10,315 bases of DNA from Candidatus Bathyarchaeota archaeon. GTDB taxonomy: Archaea; Thermoproteota; Bathyarchaeia; Bathyarchaeales; UBA233. Below are positions 1 through 5,976 of this stretch, piece by piece (position 1 is the first letter of the stretch; every line of letters begins with the position of its first letter). A model generated the notes under the pieces. That model was not told where the DNA came from and did not search any database. It worked only from the letters and a program-made list of their open reading frames with translations. The stretch spans positions 1-10,315 of the forward strand of contig SMYP01000036.1 in NCBI GenBank assembly GCA_007050895.1, in the 5' to 3' direction. The translations under genes and the position numbers were made by a program.

Positions 1-518
1 ACAGTATCCCCAGCTGATACTGCATCTATCTGGTTGTTCCAAAGACAAAGTTTTATTTTTCCAGTTTCATCCGCTATCACAGCTTTCGCCAAACTAGCGT
101 AGTTACCATACCGGGTGAAAACTTGCTTTGGCTGAGTAATTTCTAGAACTTTGGCTTTCAAATTAACATGGTTCATTCCTGCTCGTAAATCTTGAATAGA
201 ATAATAAGCAGGAGTCCTGATTCTCTTGGCATCATGTTTACGAACCAGTTCAGTTCCCATTAATGTTCTGATGGGATTGTCTTCTTTGTTTAGGAATGTC
301 CGGGGAACTGATAATTGCGCGACAACTTTGGAACCATCTGTAATCAAAAAAATTATTTTGCTTTTTATTTCTCCGCGGCATTCTATTGAAAGATTACCAC
401 ATCTAGATTTCTGGTTTTCGCCAGCAGAAAGCAAAGCACAGAAGAACGTGTCAGGGTCAACTTCGTACTTTGCAGAAAGAAATGCAAGATATTCGCCTGG
501 AGATTTCTTACGTTTCAC
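1..518 (-). CDS. RPA/SSB-like OB-fold single-strand DNA-binding protein (3' end outside window)
   Basis: The first 172 codons are present and the gene continues past the left edge. The last ~65 visible residues (from about 108) look like a nucleic-acid-binding OB fold of the archaeal RPA/SSB type: a strand around NLKAKVLEI, then FTRYGNYASLAKAVIADETG and IKLCLWNNQ. These match the family pattern of a conserved aromatic/Gly segment, D-x-[ST]G and a [LV]xLW strand. Such proteins bind ssDNA in replication, repair and recombination. The ~105 residues before the fold (beginning VKRKKSPGEYLAFLSAKYEV) are not a domain I can name. The start is the GTG at 518-516: a TAA lies in frame just upstream and a GGGGTGA ribosome binding site sits 9 nt before it. 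It lies 23 nt downstream of aIF1A on the same strand, so the two are probably co-transcribed. OB-fold identity is fairly sure; the exact cellular role is inferred. Confidence 0.8.
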   Translation of the reverse strand, partial: MKRKKSPGEYLAFLSAKYEVDPDTFFCALLSAGENQKSRCGNLSIECRGEIKSKIIFLITDGSKVVAQLSVPRTFLNKEDNPIRTLMGTELVRKHDAKRIRTPAYYSIQDLRAGMNHVNLKAKVLEITQPKQVFTRYGNYASLAKAVIADETGKIKLCLWNNQIDAVSAGDT

Positions 519-541
519 TTTTTAATTCACCCCTTTTTTCT

Positions 542-847
542 CTATATTTTAAGATAACCATGACCTTTCAACCAATCAGTCTGGTTTTTTCTGTAACGCC
601 AGAAAATGTCTCCTCGCGTATCCGACTGAAAATCCCAAGGTGAAACTAGGACAATGTCACCCTCACGAATCCAGACCCGCCTCTTCAGTTTACCACGAAC
701 CCTGCACACGCGCTCTTTACCATCCTGACATTTCACCAGAATCCTTTCAGCACCAAGTATCCTGGCAGCCGTGCCTAGCACGTCAGTTGACGCAGGTAAC
801 ACCATTTTTTCAAGATTTCCCTCGTTTTTTACTTTTCTTTTACCCAA
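542..847 (-). CDS. eif1A: Translation initiation factor aIF1A
   Basis: This encodes about 101 residues, the usual size for archaeal aIF1A, the homologue of bacterial IF1 and eukaryotic eIF1A. The factor binds the small-subunit A site and helps scan or position initiator tRNA. The S1/IF1-type OB fold spans about residues 18-90 and includes the diagnostic GKLKRRVWIREGDIVLVSPW segment, followed by a short DIFWRYRKNQ tail. The N-terminus MGKRKVKNEG is the typical basic disordered tail that contacts rRNA. I place the start at TTG 847-845 because the archaeal family begins right there (GKRK) and a GGTG ribosome binding site lies 7 nt upstream. The reading frame is open for another 27 codons upstream, but that stretch does not resemble the family. 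An OB-fold ssDNA-binding gene follows after 23 nt. Confidence 0.95.
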   Translation of the reverse strand: MGKRKVKNEGNLEKMVLPASTDVLGTAARILGAERILVKCQDGKERVCRVRGKLKRRVWIREGDIVLVSPWDFQSDTRGDIFWRYRKNQTDWLKGHGYLKI

Positions 848-875
848 TTTGCTACACCTATGTCGGTCGCAATTT

Positions 876-886
876 GACTTATTAAA
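876..886 (-). promoter_or_regulatory. TATA-like promoter of aIF1A
   Basis: Read on the minus strand this is CCATTTAATAAGTC-like, an archaeal TATA element about 30-40 nt before the TTG start. Transcription would begin near 850-855 with a very short leader. It overlaps one arm of the perfect dyad at 879-897. Position and composition are seen; promoter function is inferred. Confidence 0.5.
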
Positions 887-897
887 TGGTTTAATAA
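879..897. repeat. Perfect inverted repeat over the aIF1A promoter
   Basis: TTATTAAA, then TGG, then TTTAATAA form two exact 8-nt arms around a 3-nt centre. One arm is the TATA-like element of the aIF1A promoter. It could be an operator whose repressor competes with TBP, or simply two back-to-back TATA boxes serving both directions. No gene lies immediately to the right on the plus strand, which makes the bidirectional reading less attractive. Confidence 0.6.
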
Positions 898-1182
898 TCA
901 GATCAAACGGAGAAAAAGCAAAAAGCACGCAACGCGTAGCCGATCTAACTCTTCCTCGTTGAGATTCCGACTTTCACATATAAGGTGCGAGCTACACTAT
1001 ATTAGTCTGACTATAGGAAAAACGCATTTTTCATGTTATTCTGCGATTTTCAGCAGTTTAATTATTTGAGATTTTTAACATGTAAAATCAAGAGTAGTAT
1101 ATCCTAATCATTCTTAATCAGAGGTTCATCCTAAGAGATTAACCGCAATAATACGGGTTCCTTAATAAGAGGAATGCTGCCT
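898..1182. other. AT-rich non-coding stretch, no gene recognised
   Basis: I find no convincing coding frame, tRNA or C/D-box RNA here. Two weak symmetric elements are visible. The first is an interrupted dyad at 997-1016 (CTAT, AGTC, T, GACT, ATAG). The second is a possible stem at 1114-1142 with TTAATC and GATTAA arms enclosing AGG-TTCAT-CCT. Either could be regulatory or part of the 3' flank of the leftward gene ending at 1183. A small plus-strand frame running through 771-962 is antisense to aIF1A and was not accepted. Confidence 0.5.
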
Positions 1183-1587
1183 CTAAAGCTTTCTCAGAAT
1201 AAACGTTCTCAATCGTTCATGCTTGATGAGGAAACGAATGATTTTTTTTGATGCGATAACTATCTGCTTATCAAACAACCTGGAAACCACGAGCGCAACT
1301 ACAAAGACAAATACTCCTAAAAAAGCTGCTTGAACTGCGTCAATTTGACCCATATACAAGACAACAATGAAATAAATTAGGGCACTTATCAAAGACATAA
1401 TCACTGAGCGAACTATAAAATATAGTCTTTGAGTTCGAACAGATTCAGCAAGAACAACGTTCATTGCTCCACGTGTTTCTTGTAAATTAGCGGTTACATC
1501 TCCAGCTTCTTTGGCAAGGATTCGATTAAGATCTTCCTGCATGGCTCGAATCAATTGGTCTTTGTAATCCAAATCTGTTTCTTCCAA
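1183..1587 (-). CDS. Two-TM hypothetical membrane protein
   Basis: The predicted product is 134 residues and belongs to no family I recognise. Visible parts: an acidic, probably helical N-terminus (MEETDLDYKDQLIRAMQEDL, residues 1-20), more amphipathic helix to about 55, TM1 about 57-79, a short acidic link (QIDAVQ), TM2 about 84-105, and a strongly basic tail (KKIIRFLIKHERLRTFILRKL region) that should lie in the cytoplasm. The hairpin with cytosolic ends could anchor a coiled-coil or binding partner, which is inference. I prefer the TTG at 1587-1585, which has an AGGGG ribosome binding site about 11 nt upstream. The frame stays open to a TTG at 1668, but that start has no binding site and adds an unpersuasive N-terminus. 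A TATA-like TTTTATTA lies at about 1614-1621. It stands alone, divergent from the 1868 gene. Confidence 0.65.
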   Translation of the reverse strand: MEETDLDYKDQLIRAMQEDLNRILAKEAGDVTANLQETRGAMNVVLAESVRTQRLYFIVRSVIMSLISALIYFIVVLYMGQIDAVQAAFLGVFVFVVALVVSRLFDKQIVIASKKIIRFLIKHERLRTFILRKL

Positions 1588-1798
1588 ATCTTTTGTTCCC
1601 CTTTTTTTCAAGGTAATAAAAGATGTTGAGAAATAAAACTCATTCCCAGTTGTACAATCGAGAATCAACTAATCCAAATGTTTTTTACAAATTGAGCTGA
1701 GATAATCCAAGAAAAGCACTTACCAAAATATCAACACATACTTCACACTGAAAGTTAAGTAAAAGGATCTGAAAATATTCAAATAAAAGTGGCAATCC

Positions 1799-1808
1799 TT
1801 TTATATTG
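1799..1808 (+). promoter_or_regulatory. TATA-like promoter of the 1868-3948 cassette
   Basis: CTTTTATATT fits an archaeal TATA box, preceded by the purine-containing AATC stretch. The start of transcription would be near 1826-1832, leaving a leader of roughly 40 nt that contains the hairpin at 1824-1846 and the ribosome binding site. Function inferred from position. Confidence 0.5.
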
Positions 1809-1823
1809 TCCATGAACTCTATT

Positions 1824-1846
1824 GGATGGAATTTACTTTTCCATTC
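1824..1846 (+). repeat. Inverted repeat in the leader of the membrane cassette
   Basis: GGATGGAA and TTCCATTC can pair (8 bp, one G-U) around a 7-nt loop TTTACTT, ending 7 nt before the GAGGAG ribosome binding site at 1854-1859. Its place between promoter and ribosome binding site suits an operator or translational control hairpin. It could also be chance in AT-rich DNA. Confidence 0.4.
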
Positions 1847-1867
1847 TTCGGTAGAGGAGTTGCTCAC

Positions 1868-2398
1868 ATGGTAGCCAGAAGAGAAGAAATACGGCGCAGA
1901 TTACCACGATTGGTGACTAACCTAATAATGGCGATTATTTTTTGGATAATTAGCATTTTCATACCGCCGACGATACCAAGCCTGATTATTCCAGGAATTA
2001 ACACAGAAGCTTCCACTCTCGTGTGGATTCTCACAATGATCATAATGGGTATTTTTCTGATACGCGGCTTAACTGACGCTTTGATAATAGGTGACGTGCT
2101 GACAGATGCAATAACCAAAAAGTTGGGTGTTAAAGAAGAGAAATCTTCTAAGAGAGCTGCAAAAGAGTTTGTTTACATAATAGCCATAGTGCTAATAGTT
2201 ACAGCGATATCTCCGCTTCTAGCCAACATTCAGGATGTTGGAGGATACCTATCAACAGGCACGATTTACATTGGACTTGGGCTAATTATCCTTTTCATCT
2301 ACGACATCGGCAGAATCATATACAAGATTATTGAAGAAAAAGCAGAGATATTTGCTGATTATGTTGCACAGGGTAAGAAGGACAAGAGCAGGGAGTAG
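1868..2398 (+). CDS. Four-TM hypothetical membrane protein, first gene of permease cassette
   Basis: The product has 176 residues and no family that I can name. It starts with a very basic segment (MVARREEIRRRLPR), followed by TM segments at about 15-42, 49-66, 100-117 and 131-148. A charged cytosolic loop (KKLGVKEEKSSKRAAKE, about 84-100) lies between TM2 and TM3, and the tail is charged (EEKAEIFADYVAQGKKDKSRE). By the positive-inside rule both ends and the middle loop are cytosolic. The internal layout, two TM hairpins separated by a charged loop, suggests a duplicated or channel-like scaffold, but there is no visible selectivity motif. The ATG at 1868 is chosen because GAGGAG lies 8 nt before it; an upstream in-frame ATG at 1826 falls inside the promoter/leader region. 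The stop is 2 nt before the permease start, so the two are translationally linked and may form one complex. Confidence 0.75.
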   Translation: MVARREEIRRRLPRLVTNLIMAIIFWIISIFIPPTIPSLIIPGINTEASTLVWILTMIIMGIFLIRGLTDALIIGDVLTDAITKKLGVKEEKSSKRAAKEFVYIIAIVLIVTAISPLLANIQDVGGYLSTGTIYIGLGLIILFIYDIGRIIYKIIEEKAEIFADYVAQGKKDKSRE

Positions 2399-2400
2399 AC

Positions 2401-3681
2401 ATGGACACAATCGTCCTGATTTTACTTCTCATTTACGTCCTAATACTTCTGATCTCAATCTTGGAGTTTACTTCGCTATCCGTTGCTGCGTTGGTCGGAG
2501 CCCTACTTGTTGCGTGGTTTGGAATCCAATATGGCACGTTCACTTATCAAGATGCTTTGGAATTCATAGATTTTAAACTTCTCGGGCTTTTAATCGGCAC
2601 CATGATTGTGGTAGAAGTAGCCAAAAGAGGCGGCTTGTTCAACGTTTTTGCTTTATACGCCATAAAATTTTCTCGCGGAAACCCCGGCAGGCTTTTTGTT
2701 GCTATCTGTGTTGTTGCTGCTCTTGTTTCTATGTTTTTGAGTGACCCCACTGCGATGCTACTTGTAGCCGCAGCGACCGTGACTATAACCAAGCTTCTGA
2801 ATTATGACCCAACGCCATACTTTTTGTCAGCAGCCATTATGATTAATCTTGGGGGAACCAGCACGTTAATTGGTTCAGTTAGCAATATGATTATTGGAAT
2901 CGACGCAGGACTTAGCTTCGCTGATTTCCTAAGTTTCCTAGGAGTGTGCGAAATAATCTTGTGGGTATTGACGATTCTAGCGCTTTACTTTGTTTTCAAA
3001 TCTCGGTTGGGAGAGAAAAAAGTGCTACCAGATTATGATCCTAAGGAAGGCATAAAAGACAAGCAGATTTTCTATAGGTCTGGCTTTGTTCTAGTTCTTT
3101 TAATAGTTCTCTTCTTGACTCTGGATCAGATAGGCGTGGGAGCTGAAGCTGTAGCTTTGGGTTGTGGAGTTCTCGCTTTATTAGTTTGTAAAGTGGATCC
3201 CGCGGAGATTTTCAGAGAAATAGATTGGGAAACAGTTTTTTTCATAGCAGGATTCATGTTCATCATCGCTGGATTGGAGAGAACGCATTTCCTGAGTGAC
3301 ATGTCACTTCAACTTTTCAGTTTTGCTGGAGGTAGCTCCCTCATAGCAACTCAAATGACGTTGTGGTTTAGTGGAATTGCAAGCGCATTTATTAGCAATA
3401 TAGCTGTGGCTTTGACTTTCACTCCGATTATTGGCGCTCAAATTGGTTTAGGCTTAAACTTAAATGCTGTATGGTCAGGTCTGATTCTAGGCACGAATCT
3501 TGGCGGAGCCACCACGCCCTTCAGTGGCGCTGTAATGATGATGGCGATTGGGACGCTCAAGCGTGAAAAGATTTCAGTGAAGTTCAGTGACTTCACAAAG
3601 ATAGGGGTAATTACTTCACTTATTCAATTGGGCTTTTCAAGTTTTTATCTAATACTCAGATTTGGACTAATGGGCACGTGA
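2401..3681 (+). CDS. ArsB/NhaD-type ion or anion permease (IT superfamily)
   Basis: The product has 426 residues and about 10-12 membrane segments. It shows the two inverted halves typical of the ArsB/NhaD/DASS superfamily. The N-half has FLSDPTAMLLVAAATVTI (112-129), corresponding to the family's FLDN(V/T)T-like helix hairpin, and INLGGTSTLIGSVSNMIIG (148-166), matching the N-I-G-G-T-x-T-x-I-G-x-x-x-N-I signature. The C-half has DWETVFFIAGFMFIIAGLE (275-293), FISNIAVALTFTPII (330-344) and LGTNLGGATTPFSGAVMMMA (363-382). Family members include arsenite exporters, Na+/H+ antiporters and dicarboxylate or citrate carriers. The substrate cannot be read from the sequence, and there is no ars regulator or arsenate reductase nearby, so arsenic resistance is not specially supported. 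It starts 2 nt after the four-TM gene and is followed 6 nt later by a small soluble gene. Confidence 0.85.
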   Translation: MDTIVLILLLIYVLILLISILEFTSLSVAALVGALLVAWFGIQYGTFTYQDALEFIDFKLLGLLIGTMIVVEVAKRGGLFNVFALYAIKFSRGNPGRLFVAICVVAALVSMFLSDPTAMLLVAAATVTITKLLNYDPTPYFLSAAIMINLGGTSTLIGSVSNMIIGIDAGLSFADFLSFLGVCEIILWVLTILALYFVFKSRLGEKKVLPDYDPKEGIKDKQIFYRSGFVLVLLIVLFLTLDQIGVGAEAVALGCGVLALLVCKVDPAEIFREIDWETVFFIAGFMFIIAGLERTHFLSDMSLQLFSFAGGSSLIATQMTLWFSGIASAFISNIAVALTFTPIIGAQIGLGLNLNAVWSGLILGTNLGGATTPFSGAVMMMAIGTLKREKISVKFSDFTKIGVITSLIQLGFSSFYLILRFGLMGT

Positions 3682-3687
3682 AAATAA

Positions 3688-3948
3688 ATGTGGAAAATTA
3701 GAAAATGGTTCGAAAGGAAGTCTGTATCAAAGAAAGAGTACGAAGAAGAGAAACGAGAATTCGAAATGGCCATTGGAAAACCTTTCATATCTTTAAAAAT
3801 TGAAGTGCCAGAAGGCTTTGAAGACCAGAGAAACGCGTTCCTAAAGCTAGAATGCGATGAAGATTTCCTAGACGAAGTTAAAGACCTCATCAAGAAAAAC
3901 CTTCTATGCAAAAGAGAAACAACAGAAACATCTTCCACCGAAAACTGA
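3688..3948 (+). CDS. Small charged cytosolic protein, third gene of permease cassette
   Basis: The product has 86 residues and no signal peptide or TM segment. A basic, Lys/Glu-rich helix covers residues 1-28 (MWKIRKWFERKSVSKKEYEE onward). A compact core follows, with a strand-like KPFISLKIEVPEG (31-43) and then LKLECDEDFLDEVKDLIKK (52-70). The last 16 residues are Thr/Ser/Glu-rich and look disordered. No family recognised. The ATG sits 6 nt after the permease stop with only a weak GTGA ribosome binding site, consistent with translational coupling. The likely role is an accessory or regulatory subunit of the permease, which is inference from gene order alone. The frame stays open beyond the TGA into the tRNA, and the +1 frame also stays open for about 26 codons, so a sequencing or natural frameshift near the 3' end cannot be excluded. 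Confidence 0.65.
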   Translation: MWKIRKWFERKSVSKKEYEEEKREFEMAIGKPFISLKIEVPEGFEDQRNAFLKLECDEDFLDEVKDLIKKNLLCKRETTETSSTEN

Positions 3949-4049
3949 AGACCTCGACAAAAAACGAAGCGAAGGTACCGCAGACTAAGCCAGCAACTAT
4001 CAGAAGCCGATTTCCAACACGCCTATGAAGGTGAGAACTTGCAGAAATA

Positions 4050-4055
4050 TTTTTT
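4050..4055 (+). terminator. Oligo-T terminator candidate after the permease cassette
   Basis: A run of six T on the plus strand lies about 100 nt after the third cassette gene and just before the convergent tRNA-Ser. Archaeal polymerase often stops at such runs without a hairpin. Only position and composition support it. Confidence 0.35.
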
Positions 4056-4082
4056 AAACTATACAATAGAAGCCATGATCTC

Positions 4083-4086
4083 AAAA
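4083..4086 (-). terminator. Short T run after tRNA-Ser
   Basis: On the minus strand a TTTT run begins 2 nt after the discriminator base of tRNA-Ser, a common short archaeal stop signal. It is weak on its own. Confidence 0.35.
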
Positions 4087-4087
4087 G

Positions 4088-4200
4088 CGCCGGGAGGGGG
4101 ATTTGAACCCCCGCGGCCCCGAGAGGCCACAAGCTACTTGGTGCTCTGCGAAGGCAAAGCATCTCCAGGCTTGCTCCCTACCTGGCTAGGAGACCCCGGC
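4088..4200 (-). tRNA. tRNA-Ser(GGA) with a 27-nt intron
   Basis: The cloverleaf is complete. The acceptor is GCCGGGG with TCCCGGC (one G-U) and discriminator G73, the serine identity base. The D stem is TCCT/GGGA with a GG-containing loop. The anticodon stem is CAAGC/GCTTG. A long variable arm (GGCCT/GGGCC type pairing) is typical of class II tRNAs. The T arm is GGGGG-TTCAAAT-CCCCC. After intron removal the anticodon loop reads CTGGAGA, giving anticodon GGA for UCC/UCU. The mature length is 86 nt, normal for tRNA-Ser, and no CCA is encoded. It lies 92 nt after the methyltransferase stop on the same strand and has its own TATA-like element at about 4228-4238. Confidence 0.95.
4136..4162 (-). 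other. Archaeal tRNA intron with bulge-helix-bulge motif
   Basis: The intron sits at the canonical 37/38 position. Its core is an 8-bp hairpin (TGCTTTGC, loop CTTC, GCAGAGCA, one G-U). Outside it, exon CTGG faces intron CCAA as the central helix (three pairs plus a C-A mismatch), flanked by 3-nt bulges AGA and GTA. The splicing endonuclease would cut within each bulge, after AG and after GT. Confidence 0.85.
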
Positions 4201-4227
4201 AGTGAGCGTTTAGTCATGTTGAGCGTT

Positions 4228-4238
4228 TTTATTATAAT
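4228..4238 (-). promoter_or_regulatory. TATA-like promoter of tRNA-Ser
   Basis: The minus-strand sequence ATTATAATAAAA is centred about 32 nt before the mature 5' end, as expected for archaeal tRNA promoters. A second TATA-like TTCTATAAAGG lies at about 4256-4266 and is a weaker alternative. Confidence 0.5.
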
Positions 4239-4292
4239 TTCTCCACGCAACTTAAACCTTTATAGAAATTTCTTAGAGCATAAAGATGATTC

Positions 4293-4913
4293 TTATTGTT
4301 TTTGGGCTATTAGCACGCGGTAACCGCTTTTTCTTGCGAGAATCTGGCAGTTTCCAAAGATTTGGTTGAAAACGGAAGGTAATGTTTTCGCGCCGATTTT
4401 AGATCGGATGACCATCTGGAAAGTAGCTCCGCAAGTCATGACAAGTGGCGCTTGTGTTATTATGGCTTTCACAGTTTCCATGCCTGCGCTTACTGGTGGG
4501 TTCGAAAGAACGGAGTTAAAGGTTAAATTCTTGATTGGCTCGTACAAATGACCGTAACGAACTTCAGCGTTATACAATTTGTTTATTTTAAGATTTTTTC
4601 TTGCAAGTTGTACGGCGCGAACGTTAACATCAGTCATTACTACATGCAACCCCGGTTTAAAAGAGGCTGCAGCTATCCCAACCGCGCCATAACCGCAACC
4701 CAAATCCAAAACAGCACCTGTTTCGGGGAGCTGCATGGTTTCAATGAGAAGTCTAGTTCCCAAGTCAACCTGTTTTTTGGAGAAAACGCTTGATGCAGTT
4801 AGAAACTTGAATATTTCGCCTCGTAAACGCGTCTGAACCATACCAAAATTAATTTCAGACTTCGGAGTTGCCGTGAAATAGTGTTCCGCATCGCGGCTTC
4901 TCTTTTCGGTCAT
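4293..4913 (-). CDS. MJ0882/RsmC-like class I SAM-dependent methyltransferase
   Basis: The product has 206 residues, matching the archaeal MJ0882-like group of the RsmC/MTS superfamily. Visible motifs: the N-terminal substrate segment HYFTATPKSE (11-20); SAM-binding motif I VLDLGCGYGAVG (68-79); the acidic end of beta2, VVMTDVN (91-97, D95 for the ribose hydroxyls); the catalytic NPPVSAG (138-144), the N-P-P-[FYIV] motif of amino-N methyltransferases; and a C-terminal GYRVLIAQKQ. It probably methylates an exocyclic amine (guanine N2 type) of rRNA or tRNA; the exact target is not readable. Its ATG overlaps the cbf5 stop as ATGA, so translation is coupled. With L14e and Cbf5 upstream, a role in ribosome or RNA maturation is likely. 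A protein release-factor methylase (HemK type) is less likely because the NPPY motif and its longer N-domain are absent. Confidence 0.85.
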   Translation of the reverse strand: MTEKRSRDAEHYFTATPKSEINFGMVQTRLRGEIFKFLTASSVFSKKQVDLGTRLLIETMQLPETGAVLDLGCGYGAVGIAAASFKPGLHVVMTDVNVRAVQLARKNLKINKLYNAEVRYGHLYEPIKNLTFNSVLSNPPVSAGMETVKAIITQAPLVMTCGATFQMVIRSKIGAKTLPSVFNQIFGNCQILARKSGYRVLIAQKQ

Positions 4914-5920
4914 TCAGCGTTACCGCTTTTCCAAACTCTTGGATACGTGCCTCGGGGCATTACAACTCGCTGGAGATTAGCAACAGTTCCGTGCTTCAAA
5001 TCCATGATTTCGTCCGTGGAGAGAAGAGATTGCGCAAGAGCAACTGCTTCTCCTTTTAATGTTAAAACTGCAATCAGCGAATCTTTCTGGATGCCTGTTT
5101 CAGCCGACAAGACTCCGGGGGCGGTAAGGTTTGCACCGTGACATAAAGCATCAACCGCTGAGTCTCTAACCACGATTTTGGGGATTAATGCCAACGCCGT
5201 TTCCATAGGTTGAATAATTTTCCGTAGGAATTTCTCGTCCCCTGTATTGTTCCATTCTCCAAACCAATAAGCGACATCATGCAACGTGACTCTGCCATTG
5301 TTGGTTTCCACAAAGGGTCCAGCGCGCGTTCTCCGGAGTTCCTGCATGTGAGCGCCTACGCCTATGATTTCTCCAATGTCGTAACAGAGTTTGCGTATGT
5401 AGGTTCCGCCTTCACAGCCAACTTTGAAAAGGACATCCCGACCGTTAATCTCAAAGAAGTCTATGTAGTAAATGCGTCTGGTTCTCAGTTGCCGCTTAAC
5501 CGATGCACGTAATGGGGGTCTTTGGTAAATTTGGTCTTGGAACTCTTCTAGAAGCTGTCTGACGCGCCTCTCTTCAGCGTTTCCATGAAGTTTCATGACG
5601 CAAATATATTCTTTGCCGCTATGAAGAAGCGCTTGAACGATTTTTGTAGAGTCCTCGAGCGTGATGGGCAAGACTCCTGTTACTTTTGGGTCTAAGGTTC
5701 CTCCGTGACCTATATGCTGTAGATGCATGATTTTTTTTGTCCATGCAGCAACTTCGTGGCTTGTCGGACCAGCGGGCTTATCCAAGTTTATTACGCCGTA
5801 GCGAATGTACTCTTCCGCTGGACGCTCAAGAGGAATGTGACCATGCTTCGGATCTGTAGTCCCCTCGGCTTTTACCTGCAGTTCACGCTTAATTTCCCAA
5901 GGAGGGATGGATTTGGGCAT
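4910..5920 (-). CDS. cbf5: H/ACA RNA-guided pseudouridine synthase Cbf5
   Basis: The 336-residue product is a typical archaeal Cbf5 (dyskerin/TruB family). It is the catalytic subunit of the H/ACA RNP with Nop10, Gar1 and L7Ae, and makes pseudouridine in rRNA; it can also act on tRNA U55. Seen: the archaeal N-terminal extension ending EEYIRYGVINLDKPAGPTSH (37-56); the catalytic loop HIGHGGTLDPKVTGVLP (69-85) with the nucleophile Asp77; the TruB segment RQLRTRRIYYIDFFEINGRD (144-163); the basic GGTYIRKLCYDIG (171-183); and a C-terminal PUA domain (about 255-330, from IPKIVVRDSAVDALCHGANL) that binds the ACA tail. The start is ATG 5920. An AAGGAG lies rather far (14 nt) upstream, with the three-codon frame ATG-AAC-CTT-TAA between. 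It follows L14e by 56 nt, a gene pair known from many archaea, and overlaps the methyltransferase by ATGA. Confidence 0.97.
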   Translation of the reverse strand: MPKSIPPWEIKRELQVKAEGTTDPKHGHIPLERPAEEYIRYGVINLDKPAGPTSHEVAAWTKKIMHLQHIGHGGTLDPKVTGVLPITLEDSTKIVQALLHSGKEYICVMKLHGNAEERRVRQLLEEFQDQIYQRPPLRASVKRQLRTRRIYYIDFFEINGRDVLFKVGCEGGTYIRKLCYDIGEIIGVGAHMQELRRTRAGPFVETNNGRVTLHDVAYWFGEWNNTGDEKFLRKIIQPMETALALIPKIVVRDSAVDALCHGANLTAPGVLSAETGIQKDSLIAVLTLKGEAVALAQSLLSTDEIMDLKHGTVANLQRVVMPRGTYPRVWKSGNAE

Positions 5921-5976
5921 GTTAAAGGTTCATTCTCCTTGAAATTTAGAAAAAGAAGGTTGAGAGTATTAAGAGT

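Noticed and set aside
226..525. Plus-strand frame of 99 codons
   Set aside because: Antisense to the OB-fold protein gene on the minus strand, which has the clear domain match and ribosome binding site.
640..962. Two plus-strand frames opposite aIF1A
   Set aside because: Both are antisense to the aIF1A gene or spill into its promoter, with no protein-like features.
1588..1668. Longer N-terminus for the two-TM protein
   Set aside because: Begins at a TTG without a ribosome binding site, and the region holds promoter-like AT-rich sequence.
2401..3681. Arsenic resistance operon
   Set aside because: The permease is only superfamily-level ArsB-like, and no ArsR, ArsA, ArsC or ArsM is present.
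4039..4323. Plus-strand frame with GGGFEPPRP-like peptide
   Set aside because: It reads through the antisense of tRNA-Ser; this peptide is a well-known artefact of translating tRNA genes.
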